A stretch of 64,000 nt of DNA from contig CAWBAK010000007.1 in assembly GCA_963786805.1 (NCBI GenBank), forward strand, positions 248,001-312,000, given 5' to 3'. The number at the start of each line of letters is the position of its first letter. Within the stretch, counting starts at the first letter, position 1. The DNA comes from CALGFI01 sp963786805 (GTDB taxonomy: Bacteria > Actinomycetota > UBA4738 > HRBIN12). Below the pieces are notes generated by a model. The model saw only the letters and a program-made list of their open reading frames with translations. It was not told the DNA's origin and searched no databases. A program made the translations under genes and the position numbers. Shown here in pieces: positions 43,632-52,765 of this stretch.

Positions 43632-44297
43632 CTACTCCGGCACCAGGTCGTCGAGCGTTTCGGGCAGCCTGGCGACGTCGGGCAGCTCGGCGGCGCGCGG
43701 CACGTCGGTGCTCTCGTGCATCCGGTTGATCCACACCGCGGTCAGGCCGAGCTCGGCCGCCGGCCGAAGGTCGTGGAAGATCGACGCGCCGATGTGGACG
43801 TGCCGGGGTCGGTCGGCCCCCGTCTCCTCGAAGAACCGCTCCCAGTGTCCGTGCGCCGGCTTGTACGAACCGGCCTCGGCCGCCGTGATACGCAGATCGG
43901 TCGGGACGCCGATGCGCTCGAAGGAGGCATCCAGGTACTCGGGATCCGTGTTCGAAAGGATCCCGATGCGCCACCCGCGTTCGCGGAGCTCGGTCAGCGC
44001 GGTGGGAACCTCGGGGAACGGCGGCCACGACGGGAGGGAATCGGCGAGTGCGGCGCGCTCGTCCTCGTCGAGCTGGAGCCCTTCGCGGCGCGCGAGCTTC
44101 TCGAGCGCCTCGGTCAGCACCGCTCGGTACGAGATCGAGCGCCCGCGCTGGACCTCGGGCTCGATCTCGTGATACGCGCCGAGCAGGAGCTCGGTGTCGT
44201 GCTCGGGCCACAGGTCGGCGAGCGTGTCGCGGATCCCGCCCATCCAGTCGATGAGCGTTCCGTAGCAATCGAAGGTGGCCCAGCGATCCGAAGCCAT
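43632..44297 (-). CDS. HAD-family hydrolase, haloacid-dehalogenase type
   Basis: A 221-residue HAD phosphatase-like enzyme. Motif I is FDCYGTLIDW with the nucleophile aspartate at residue 10, motif II ILSNTD, motif III lysine in AGSYKPAHG and motif IV HIGASIFHDLRPA. The Cys-Tyr after the nucleophile matches the (S)-2-haloacid dehalogenase branch, but the aspartate cluster of motif IV is only partly kept. In front of folE it might supply the missing dihydroneopterin triphosphate dephosphorylation, which is speculation. Leaderless-type promoter (TAGTCT at six bases). Confidence 0.82.
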   Translation of the reverse strand: MASDRWATFDCYGTLIDWMGGIRDTLADLWPEHDTELLLGAYHEIEPEVQRGRSISYRAVLTEALEKLARREGLQLDEDERAALADSLPSWPPFPEVPTALTELRERGWRIGILSNTDPEYLDASFERIGVPTDLRITAAEAGSYKPAHGHWERFFEETGADRPRHVHIGASIFHDLRPAAELGLTAVWINRMHESTDVPRAAELPDVARLPETLDDLVPE

Positions 44298-44309
44298 GGG
44301 GGCAGACTA
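44298..44309 (-). promoter_or_regulatory. Putative leaderless -10 box for HAD-folate operon
   Basis: TAGTCT on the minus strand ends six bases before the ATG and shares its first three bases with the ftsH stop codon. Confidence 0.5.
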
Positions 44310-46248
44310 GCCGACGGGATTCGGCGGGATCGTTCCGGGCGTCGGGGGCTTCCCACCGGTCCGGATCGCGCGGCGCGAGACGGCCAGGCCGGCCCCACGA
44401 ACGCTGAGGTCCCGCTGCGGGCGCTTCGGGATGTCGGCCAGGAACGCCTCGACCTCCTCGCGCCCGAGCGTCTCGCGCTCGATCAGCATGGCCGCCAGCT
44501 CGTCGAGCTTGACCCGGCCCTCCTGGAGGATCTCCAGCGCCTCGTCGTGCGCCTCGTCGATCAGGCGGCGGATCTCGTTGTCGATCTCGAAGGCGACCGA
44601 GTCGGAGTAGTCGGGCTGGTTCTGGAAGTCGCGGCCGAGGAAGACCTCGTGCTGCTTCTGTCCGAACGTGAGCGGTCCAAGAGCGTCACTCATCCCGTAC
44701 TCGGTCACCATCTGCTTCGCGACCTTGGTCGCGCGCTCGATGTCGTTCGCGGCACCGGTCGTGATGTCGCCGACGATCAGCTCCTCCGCCACGCGCCCGC
44801 CCATCAACATCGCGAGCTCGTCCGCCAGCTCCTCTCGGGTCATGAGGAACTTGTCCTCCTCGGGCAGGGTGAGCGTGTAACCGAGCGCGCGGCCGCGCGG
44901 GATGACGCTGATCTTGTGAACGGGGTCGGTGTTGGGCAGCACGTGGGCGACGAGCGCGTGCCCACCCTCGTGGTAGGCGATCACGCGCTTCTCCCGCTCG
45001 CTCATCACACGCGTCTTGCGCTCCGGTCCGGCCATGACGCGGTCGATCGCCTCCTCGACCTCGTTCATGCCGACCGCCTTCTTGCCCCATCGGGCGGCCA
45101 GGAGCGCGGCCTCGTTGATCACGTTCGCGAGGTCGGCGCCGGTGAAGCCGGGCGTGCGGCGGGCCACCGTGGCGAGATCCACCGTCTCGTCGAACGGCTT
45201 GCCGCGGGCGTGGACGTTCAGGATCGCCTTGCGTCCCTCCAGATCTGGCCGGTCCACCGTCACGTGCCGGTCGAACCTGCCCGGGCGCAGCAGCGCCGGG
45301 TCCAGGATGTCCGGACGGTTCGTCGCGGCCATCAGGATCACGGCGGTTCGCTGGTCGAACCCGTCCATCTCGACGAGGAGCTGGTTCAGCGTCTGCTCGC
45401 GCTCGTCGTGTCCGCCGCCCAAGCCGGCGCCTCGGTGACGGCCGACCGCGTCGATCTCGTCGATGAACACGATCGCCGGCGCGCTCTGCTTCGCCTGCTC
45501 GAACAGGTCGCGGACGCGGGCGGCGCCGACCCCGACGAACATCTCGACGAAGTCCGAGCCGCTGATCGAGAAGAAGGGCACGCCCGCCTCGCCGGCGACG
45601 GCGCGTGCGAGGAGCGTCTTGCCGGCGCCCGGAGGTCCGAACAACAGGACGCCGCGCGGGATCTTCGCGCCCATGGCTTGGAACTTGGCCGGGTTCTGCA
45701 GGTACTCCTTGACCTCCATCAGCTCCTCGATCGCCTCGTCGACCCCGGCGACGTCGGAGAAGCTGGTCTTCGGCGTGTCTTTCGTCACGAGCTTCGCGCG
45801 TCGCCTTGCCGAACTGCATGACTCGGCCGCCACCGCCCTGGGACTGGTTCATGATGAAGATGAACGCCCCGACGATCAGGAGCACGGGGATCAGCTGGAA
45901 CAGGAAACCGAGGAGCGCGGAACCCCGCTGCGGATCGCTCTCGAACGGAACGTCCGCGGCCTTGAGCTCGTCGATCAGGTCCTTCTGGTAATCGAGCGGG
46001 TACGTCGTCTCGTACGGCGTCCCGTCCGACATCTCACCGACGATCTCCTGATCCGCCTCGTGGAACGTCGCGGTCTCGATGTTGCCGTCGGCGAGCTCGT
46101 TCTCGAACTCGCCGATCGTGAGCTCCTCCCCCTGCGCCGGGCGGTTGGCGAACGCCCAGAAGACGTACACGCCCAGCACGACGATCAGCACGTAGATCGC
46201 GGGGCCGCGGACGAGCCGCCGGTACGGAGACCCGGGGTCGGCAGCCAG
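44307..46248 (-). CDS. ftsH: ATP-dependent zinc metalloprotease FtsH, frameshifted
   Basis: Membrane AAA+ protease for quality control. The N-terminal frame has two membrane helices (AIYVLIVVLGVYVFWAF and LLGFLFQLIPVLLIVGAFIF) around an external domain, ending at QFGKA. The second frame continues with RAKLVTKDTP, Walker A FGPPGAGKTLLARA, SRH ATNRPDILDPALLRPGRFD and the zinc site HEGGHALVAHV. A one-base indel near 45802 links them. No standard start codon precedes the first helix: AAAGGAG is followed at eight bases by CTG at 46248, used here provisionally. The HAD-folate operon follows it closely. Confidence 0.92.
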
Positions 46249-46393
46249 GGGAGGTGCTCCTTTCGTTGATGAAGTCCGTTGATGAATGCGGAGATGCTTC
46301 GGGGCCCGCGCGCGTCCTACGGACGCTTCGAGCCCTGCGCGATGGTAGCACGGGGGTGCCGTTCCGCCGATACCCCCGTTCGGGGGTGAACGC

Positions 46394-46792
46394 TCAGCGG
46401 ATACCGGTGTCGACCGGCACGACGACGTCCACGAAACCACTCGCGGGCACGGTGACGTCGACGGGCTTCGCGAACATCCCCGGGCCGCCTTCGGGAACGA
46501 TCGCCTCGAGGGTGTAGGCGCCCGGCGGCAGTCGGAGCTCGAACCGTCCGGACTCGTCCGAGGTCGCCGTTGCGTTGATCGGCTCCCCGTCCCTCAGCAC
46601 ACGCACCGTGACGCCGGGGAGCGGTTCGTCCGGGCAGGGCGACGCATCGGTCTCAACGGGACAACTCGGGCCGAGGAGCACGATTCCTCGAACGCCGTGG
46701 TCCCCCGCACCATCCGGCGCCGTGGCTTCGGAGCCGCAGGCCACGACCACGAGCGCGAGGATCGAAAGGGTGAGGAGAAGGAGGCGTTTCAC
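46394..46792 (-). CDS. Lipoprotein with carboxypeptidase-regulatory-like domain
   Basis: A 132-residue lipoprotein: the signal MKRLLLLTLSILALVVVAC ends in a lipobox. The mature part resembles an Ig-like CarboxypepD_reg beta-sandwich (GVTVRVLRDGEPINATATSDESGRFELRLPPGAYTLEAIVP in part), a fold often used for surface attachment or sensing. Two cysteines near residue 45 may pair. It starts at GTG, and lies downstream of hpt; function unknown. Confidence 0.78.
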   Translation of the reverse strand: MKRLLLLTLSILALVVVACGSEATAPDGAGDHGVRGIVLLGPSCPVETDASPCPDEPLPGVTVRVLRDGEPINATATSDESGRFELRLPPGAYTLEAIVPEGGPGMFAKPVDVTVPASGFVDVVVPVDTGIR

Positions 46793-46832
46793 GGGCGTTC
46801 GACGGCGGTCGCGGTGTTCGCGTTCCGCGTCC

Positions 46833-47447
46833 TCAGGATTCCGTGTAGGCCTCGGGCTTGAGCGTCGCGATGTACGGCAGGTTCCGGAACTTCTCGGCGA
46901 AGTCCAAGCCGTAGCCGACCACGAAGTCCGGTGGGATCTCGAACCCGACGTATCGCACGTCGAGGTGGACCCGCTGGATGCCCGTCTTCTTCAGGAGCGC
47001 GAACACCTCGAGGCTCGCGGGACGGCGTCCGCGAAGGTTCTTCAGCAGGTAGTTGAGCGTCAGGCCCGAGTCCACGATGTCCTCGACCAGCAGGACGTCC
47101 CGCGCCTCGAGGTCGTGGTCGAGGTCCTTCAGGATGCGGACCACACCGGAGGTCTTCGTAGCGGCGCCGTAGGAGGCAACCGCCATGAAGTCGGTCTCGA
47201 CGGGGAGGCGGATGTGCCGGGAGAGATCCGCCATCACGACGAAGGCGCCCTTCAGCACCGCGATGAGCAGGAGGTCCTTCCCGGCGTAATCCTCCGTGAT
47301 CTGATCGCCCAGGTCGCGGAGCTTCTGCTTGATCTCGGCCTCGGTGATGAGCACCCGTTCGATGTCGCGCTCGTACGCCTCGAAGCGCGGCGCGACCGGG
47401 AATGCTGCGGCGTCCTCCATCTCGGACAGTGCGACTCGGCTTTCCAT
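46833..47447 (-). CDS. hpt: Hypoxanthine phosphoribosyltransferase
   Basis: Purine salvage enzyme making IMP or GMP from hypoxanthine or guanine and PRPP. The 204-residue product has the flexible loop SYGAATKTSG, the PRPP signature VLLVEDIVDSGLTLNYL and the C-terminal FEIPPDFVVGYGLDFAEKFRNLPYI (partly quoted). The start MESRVAL follows a G-rich GAAGGGGGG; a shorter start at MEDAAAF is possible. It follows tilS after eleven bases, a conserved actinobacterial pair. Confidence 0.94.
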   Translation of the reverse strand: MESRVALSEMEDAAAFPVAPRFEAYERDIERVLITEAEIKQKLRDLGDQITEDYAGKDLLLIAVLKGAFVVMADLSRHIRLPVETDFMAVASYGAATKTSGVVRILKDLDHDLEARDVLLVEDIVDSGLTLNYLLKNLRGRRPASLEVFALLKKTGIQRVHLDVRYVGFEIPPDFVVGYGLDFAEKFRNLPYIATLKPEAYTES

Positions 47448-47458
47448 CCCGCCCCCCT

Positions 47459-48504
47459 TCACACCCGGCTCTCGGGGGAAGTGCGAGAGACGCGAAACAT
47501 ACTCCCGCTCGCGCCGGCCTTCGATCCGTTCGGCGAGATCGCGACGCCGACCGACCCGGCCGCCTTGGCGAGGTCGAGGACGGCCTCGACCGCCTCCTGC
47601 GTCCACGGCGCGACTCGTCGAGGCCAAGACGTTGTAGACGCGAGACGGACGACTCGCGACGCGATGGGCTTGCGGGAGCGATCGCAACTCCTCGGCGTCG
47701 AAGCGAACAACCATCGGGATCGCCTCGGCGGATCGACGATGAGTCGGCGAGTGCGCGGATCGAGCCATCCGTGAAGCCATTCATCCGATCCGCTCGCGAA
47801 GCAGATCGCCGGACCGCGCGATCGGCCGCTTTCACCTCTCGGCCGGTCGCGCGCTCTATGCGCCGGGAGGACCTTCAGGCGGATCGCGTTCCGAAGAAGA
47901 CGCGTGTCGTCGGTTCGTCGGGTCTCGCCGCGGACGCAGGTGAAGGCGCGGCAGAACGCCTCGACCTCGTCGCGTGTCGACGTCGAGCAGCGGCTGGCAC
48001 CGTCGTAGCCCCGTGCGTGCCCCGGGCCGGATCCCACTAACGGCTTCGAGTCCGCCTCCGCGGATCAGGGTCATCAAGGACCGTCTCGGCTTGGTCGTCG
48101 AGGGTGTGACCCTCGGCCAGATCGCTGCGCCGATCCGACCTCTCGGACGACGTTCGCCGCGTTCAGCGCGCCACCGTCGCCCACGCCTCCACCGGACTCC
48201 CCTTCCGCGGGGCGTCCCTGGCGGCATCGGGCGTGGAAGGGAAGCTTGAGCCGCTCGGCGAGCCGGCGGACGTACTCGGCGTCCTTCGGCCGAGTCCTTG
48301 CCGGAGGCGGTGGTCGAAGTGGAAGACCTCGAGACGGATCTTGAACAGCCGGCGCAGGTACCACAGCGAGTAGAGGAGACAGACAGAGTCGGGACCTCCG
48401 GAGACCGAGACGAGGACGGTGTCGCCCTCGCGGAACATCTCGTGCTCGCGGGCCGTCTTCGTGACCCGCTCGAGGACGCGGGCGACGGCCGGCGGGCGGC
48501 GCAT
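47459..48504 (-). CDS. tilS: tRNA(Ile)-lysidine synthase, multiply frameshifted
   Basis: Modifies C34 of tRNA-Ile(CAU) to lysidine. The N-terminal frame shows the PP-loop ATPase motif VLVSVSGGPDSVCLLYSLWYL and the FHFDHRLR motif; fragments in other frames give KDAEYVRRLAERLKLPFH, SPVEAWATVARLNAANV, MTLIRGGGLEAVSGI and LLRNAIRLKVLPA, the order expected for TilS. At least five frame changes occur over 850 bases. Since the enzyme is normally essential, this probably marks a poorly resolved stretch of assembly. The start ATG overlaps the zincin stop (TGATG). Confidence 0.82.
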
Positions 48505-49577
48505 CAGCTCCCGACAACCCTCCTCGTCCAGCGAGCCGGATCGGCGATCTCATCCAGGGTCGGCAGGTTCTCCTCGCGCTCCCAGATCCGGTTGAAGCCC
48601 TCCATGCCCGGCCGCGTCGACGACGCCGCGGACGAACCGCTCGCCGGCGTCGTACTGGGCGATCTTGGTCTCGAACCCGATCGCGCGCTGGAACCCCTTC
48701 TCCATCCCGGAGGCGCTGCGGCGCTCCTTGAGGGCTCGTCGCATCTTGTCCAGGTCCTCGACCTGCCCCGCGGCGACCCGGTTCATCACGAACGACGCGT
48801 GGCCCTCGAGCAGCGACATCAGGCCCTGCATCCTCGCGAACAGCGCTCGCTGCTCGTCGTTCATCAGCAGGAGGATGCCGTTCGCCCCGCGCCAGTCGGC
48901 GCCCCGCGGATCTCGTCGGCGGCGCGCTTCAGCTGCGACATCAGCTCGCGCGAGTCGACCTGAACGGTGTCGAGGTAGGCGTCGATCTGGCGAGCGAGGT
49001 ACGGCTTCAGCCACGGCGTGGCGCCGAACTGCACGCGGTGCGTCACCTCGTGGATCGCGATCCACAGACGGAAATCGCGCGGAGGGAGCGCGAACCGGCG
49101 TTCGGCCTCGACGATGTTCGGACCGACGAAGTAGAGCATCCCCTCGTCATCGGGCGGGAGGAACACGTCGTACTGCCCGAGCACCTTCCGCGACACGTAG
49201 CCGAGCAGCACGCCGATCTGCGCGCCGAGCGCCTTGCGGCGGAGCTCGGACCGTCGCGCTCCCTCGGGCACGAGCTTGCCGGCGAGGGGTTCGAGCAGCC
49301 GCTGGAGCGCCCTCAGGTTGGCGCCGACCCATTCGCCGCGCGACATCACCCATGGGCGGGCGCGGTAGCCGTTCGTCCGAAGGCCGGTGAAGTCTCCGAT
49401 CAGGGACTCCGACAGCGGAACGAGCTCGGCGAGCTCCTCGCGGAGCCGGGCGCGCTCGACCGCCGGGGTGCGAGGTCCCTGGCCGCCGAGCCGGCGGCCG
49501 GTCTCGGCGGCCGTGCCCCAGTCGACGAGGACGGCCGCACGCGAACCCATCGACCAGTCGACGGCGGCGGCCTCCAT
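48504..49577 (-). CDS. Zinc-dependent metalloprotease-like protein (F420-associated zincin), frameshifted
   Basis: A protein of about 355 residues from the actinobacterial zincin family often labelled coenzyme F420 biosynthesis-associated. The N-terminal frame carries IAIHEVTHRVQFGATPWLK, an HExxH zinc motif; a second frame continues GILLLMNDEQRALFARMQG...LEGHASFVMNRV, and a third gives NRIWEREENLPTLDEIADPARW and the stop. Breaks lie near 48900 and 48612. Position next to tilS and hpt matches M. tuberculosis Rv3626c-Rv3624c from memory. Protease activity in the family is unproven. Confidence 0.82.
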
Positions 49578-49584
49578 GGCCGCG

Positions 49585-50221
49585 CTAGCCTTCGGCCTTC
49601 TTGCGCGCGGCGATCATCGCGGCGCGCTTGGCTTGACCTTCGGCGACGCGCCGATCCGTGCCCTTCGCGAGGAGCTCGGCGAGGGTCGCATCGAAGACCT
49701 CCTGGTCCAAGGTGACGTCCTTGTGGTCCACCGCAGGGGCCGGCGCCGGTGTCGCGGCCGGCGGTTCGGCTGCGGGAGCGGCAGCTGGTGCTTCGGCAGC
49801 GGGTGCTTCGGCAGCTGGTGCTTCGGCAGCTGGTGCTCGGCGGCCGGCGCGGCCGGCGCGGCGGCGGGGCAGCAGCCGGAGCGGGCGCGGTCGCAACGGC
49901 AGCGGGCGCGGCCACCGCTGCGGGGGCCGCGGCTGGTGCACCGACGGTGGCCACGACGGGGGGCTGGACGATGAGAGGGGCGCTGACGACGTTCACGGGG
50001 CGGCGGACGTCTCTTCCGGGCTGGATCCTCGGCGCTCGCTGGCGGCGGCGCGACCCCTCGGCGGTCTGGAACCGGGGCGCGAAGCGCATGTAGGAGACGA
50101 CCAGGAGGAGCGCGACGATGAAGCCGAGCACGGCGAGCAGGATGGCCGCGTTGTAGACCCACCCACCGTTGTTCAGGATGGGCGTCGGGGACGCCGGGTC
50201 GATGATGACCTGGGCGAGCAC
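49585..50221 (-). CDS. Membrane-anchored Ala/Pro-rich protein, frameshifted
   Basis: Short external N-terminus, one membrane helix (VYNAAILLAVLGFIVALLLVVSY), a basic stretch and a long Ala/Pro/Glu-rich linker with repeated APAAE units, then a charged helical C-terminus (DHKDVTLDQEVFDATLAELLAKG, then AKRAAMIAARKKAEG). The linker crosses a frame change near 49860; the repeat itself (GCAGCTGGTGCTTCG on the plus strand) may have confused the assembly. GTG start with TAGAAT seven bases upstream. Function unknown; it resembles cytoplasm-facing or envelope spacer proteins. Confidence 0.6.
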
Positions 50222-50234
50222 GACGGCGATTCTA
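50222..50234 (-). promoter_or_regulatory. Putative leaderless -10 box, TAGAAT
   Basis: TAGAAT on the minus strand ends seven bases before the GTG start of the anchored protein. It is the closest to the -10 consensus of the leaderless set. Confidence 0.6.
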
Positions 50235-50264
50235 GCAAGCGCCCTCGCGCCGAGATGCGGTGAG

Positions 50265-50338
50265 AGCCGGAGAGGGGATTCGAACCCCTGACCTACCACT
50301 TACGAGGCGGTTGCTCTGCCTGACTGAGCTACTCCGGC
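50265..50338 (-). tRNA. tRNA-Thr(CGT)
   Basis: A 74-nt cloverleaf on the minus strand: acceptor GCCGGAG paired with CTCCGGC, D-arm TAGCTCAGTCAGGCAGAGC, anticodon loop CTCGTAA with anticodon CGT inside an ACCGC/GTGGT stem, T-arm AGGGGTTCGAATCCCCT. The discriminator is U; CCA is not encoded. It is the second threonine tRNA in the window. Confidence 0.96.
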
Positions 50339-50462
50339 GGAGAGCCGAGTGTACCGAACCACCTGGGCGGATCTCGTTGCTTCGCACCGTGCTGCCACCC
50401 CCGCCGATGCAGGTGTCGCCACCGATGTCGCGCCCCGAACCCCTCTGCGATGATTCGGGTTC

Positions 50463-52580
50463 ATGGCCGGAGGCAACGGGGATCGCGGAACGCCGGGCGT
50501 CGGACGCGTGATGGTCGCAACCGATCGCTCCGAGACGGCCGATCGAGCCGTTCGCTGGGCGGCGGCGCTCGCGAACCGCTACGAGGCCGAGCTCCTCTTG
50601 CTGCAGATCGTGCTGCCCTCGAACCCGGGGGCGACCGAGGGCGGCCAGGCCGAGGCCACGCGCGCGACGTTCGCGGCCGAGGAACTGAAACAGTTCGCCG
50701 AGGAGCTCGCCGGCACTCGCGGGCGGGCGCGGGTCGTGATGGACGACGACCCGGCGCGCGCGATCCTCCAGGTGGCCGAGGAATCCGAGGTCGACACCCT
50801 CGTCGTCGGCAACGCCGGGATGAGCGGACGCAAGGAGTTCCTCCTCGGCAACGTTCCGAACCGGATCAGCCACAACGCGCGATGCACGGTGATCATCGTG
50901 AACACCGCACTTCTGGATGCGGATGGCAGGCAACGCGCCCCCTCGATGCCCGGGGCTGCATATGGAGGCCGGTTGTCCCACGATGTCGAGGAGGAGATCG
51001 AACCTCGGCTCATGGGCCGGGCCACGCGCATCGGGTCCGTCATGGCGCGGCATGGGCTGAAGGAGCTCTTCACCAGGAGCGATCCGGAAAGCCGCACGAA
51101 CCGCAGGCGTCAGGCGCTCGAGGTCCGAAGGGCGATGGAGGAGCTGGGGCCGACCTTCGCGAAGCTGGGGCAGATGCTCTCGACACGCCCCGACCTGCTT
51201 CCCCCCGAATTCATCGAGGAGCTCGCGACGCTGCAGGACAACGTCCCGGCACTCAGCGAGGCCGAGGTCGTGAAGGTCATGGAAGAAGAGCTCGGCGTTC
51301 CCTGGGAGGACGTGTTCGAGTCGATCGAGGCGACGCCGATGGCGGCCGGGACGATCGCCGAGGTCCATCGCGCGAAGCTCGCCGACGGCAGCCGCGTCGT
51401 CGTGAAGGTGCAGCGACCGACCGCCCGCGAGGACATCATGCAGGACCTCGGTCTCCTGAAGCTGTTCGCGGAGAAGACGGAGAACCGGCCCGCGTTCCGG
51501 CAGGTGATCGACATGCCGGCGGTGTTCGAGCACCTGTCCGAGTCGCTGCGGCGGGAGCTCGACTTCCGCCAGGAGGCCGGGAACATCGATCGGATGCGAA
51601 CGGTGCTCGAGCCGTACCCGCGCCTCGACGTGCCGTCCGTGTATCACGAGCTCACGTCGTCGAGGTTGCTCGTGATGGAGGAGATCCAGGGTGCGCCCAT
51701 CCGAACGGCGCCCGAGGGGAAGGAGCGTTCGGAGGCCGCGCGGCAGCTGCTCGAGTCGTACTACGCGCAGATCCTCACGGAGGGGTTCTTCCACGCGGAC
51801 CCGCATCCGGGGAACCTCATGTGGTGGAACGACAAGATCTACTTCCTCGACTTCGGCATGGTCGGCCAGATCGGCCCCGAGATCCGCGAGAGCCTGATGC
51901 TGCTGCTGATGGCGTTCTGGCAGGAGGACGTCCAGTTCCTGACCGACGTCACGTTCATGCTCGCCGGAGGGGCCGACCGAGCCGACCTCGACATCGGCGC
52001 GTTCCAGGACGAGCTCGGCGCGGTGATGGCGAAGTACCGCAACGTCTCGCTGCGCGAGATCCAGCTCGGACCGATCCTGCAGGAGATCACCGAGATCTCG
52101 ATCCGCCACGACGTGCCGCTCCCCGCGTCGCTCGCGCTGACGGGCAAGGCGATGGCGCAGATGCAGCTGGCGACGGCCGAGCTCGACCCGGACCTGGATC
52201 CCTTCGAGGTCGCCGGGTCCTATCTCATGCGCGGCGTCACGAAGCGGATGATCCAGCGGACGGATCCGAAGAAGCTGTTCTACGAGGCCCAGAAGTTCAA
52301 GGTGCGCCTGTCCCGCATCGCCGAGGCGTTCGAGCGGCTCGCCGGCGCCCGGCCGGGACCCAAGCTGCAGGTCAACTTCACCGCGGAACGGCTCGAGGAC
52401 ACCGTTCGCCGCGTGGGGCGTCGGCTCTCGGCCGGCATCATCGGGGCAGCGGCGTTGCTCGGAGCGGCGACCACCGCCGCGTCGGCGCGCGTCGCCGAGT
52501 GGATCCCGATCTCCCTCGGCATCATCGGGGTCGGCTTCACGGTCTTCCTGCTGGGTGACCTGCTCCGCCGCAACCGGTAG
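50463..52580 (+). CDS. Universal stress protein-UbiB/ABC1 kinase fusion
   Basis: A 705-residue two-domain protein. Residues about 14-148 form a UspA domain (RVMVATDRSETADRAVRWAA...DTLVVGNAGMSGRKEFLLGNVPNRIS, partly quoted) with an ATP-type GNxGM motif. From about 230 an ABC1/UbiB atypical kinase follows: LGPTFAKLGQMLSTRPDLLP (KxGQ), the Ala-rich loop as AAGTIAEVHRA, VVVKVQRP, FFHADPHPGNLMW and YFLDFGMVG. Two C-terminal membrane helices follow after 650. UbiB proteins act as membrane ATPases in isoprenoid-quinone metabolism. Fusion to a stress-protein domain suggests control by nucleotide or stress. Divergent from the tRNA gene. Confidence 0.9.
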   Translation: MAGGNGDRGTPGVGRVMVATDRSETADRAVRWAAALANRYEAELLLLQIVLPSNPGATEGGQAEATRATFAAEELKQFAEELAGTRGRARVVMDDDPARAILQVAEESEVDTLVVGNAGMSGRKEFLLGNVPNRISHNARCTVIIVNTALLDADGRQRAPSMPGAAYGGRLSHDVEEEIEPRLMGRATRIGSVMARHGLKELFTRSDPESRTNRRRQALEVRRAMEELGPTFAKLGQMLSTRPDLLPPEFIEELATLQDNVPALSEAEVVKVMEEELGVPWEDVFESIEATPMAAGTIAEVHRAKLADGSRVVVKVQRPTAREDIMQDLGLLKLFAEKTENRPAFRQVIDMPAVFEHLSESLRRELDFRQEAGNIDRMRTVLEPYPRLDVPSVYHELTSSRLLVMEEIQGAPIRTAPEGKERSEAARQLLESYYAQILTEGFFHADPHPGNLMWWNDKIYFLDFGMVGQIGPEIRESLMLLLMAFWQEDVQFLTDVTFMLAGGADRADLDIGAFQDELGAVMAKYRNVSLREIQLGPILQEITEISIRHDVPLPASLALTGKAMAQMQLATAELDPDLDPFEVAGSYLMRGVTKRMIQRTDPKKLFYEAQKFKVRLSRIAEAFERLAGARPGPKLQVNFTAERLEDTVRRVGRRLSAGIIGAAALLGAATTAASARVAEWIPISLGIIGVGFTVFLLGDLLRRNR

Positions 52581-52585
52581 TCGGC

Positions 52586-52765
52586 CTATCCGGCCGGGCG
52601 CTCGATCTCGCTCACGCTCTCGGAGAGCGGTGTCGGCCTGGCCGGCGCGGCTCCTCCCTTCCGCTTGATCGCCTTCAACACGCGGCGCTCGATGATCCAC
52701 GCGGCGATGCCGAAGACGATCCCGAGCGAGAACCGCTCGACCTTGCGCCAGACCGAGCCCGCCAT
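52586..52765 (-). CDS. Small single-helix membrane protein
   Basis: A 59-residue protein with one central hydrophobic segment (FSLGIVFGIAAWIIERRVL) and a charged C-terminus. No family recognised. Its ATG overlaps the stop of the upstream membrane protein (TGATG), so the two are coupled; convergent with the USP-UbiB gene. Confidence 0.6.
   Translation of the reverse strand: MAGSVWRKVERFSLGIVFGIAAWIIERRVLKAIKRKGGAAPARPTPLSESVSEIERPAG

Noticed and set aside
49750..49850. Short GCAGCTGGTGCTTCG-type repeats as a CRISPR or minisatellite
   Set aside because: The units are contiguous, vary by codon and encode an Ala/Pro/Glu linker (APAAE); there are no spacers.
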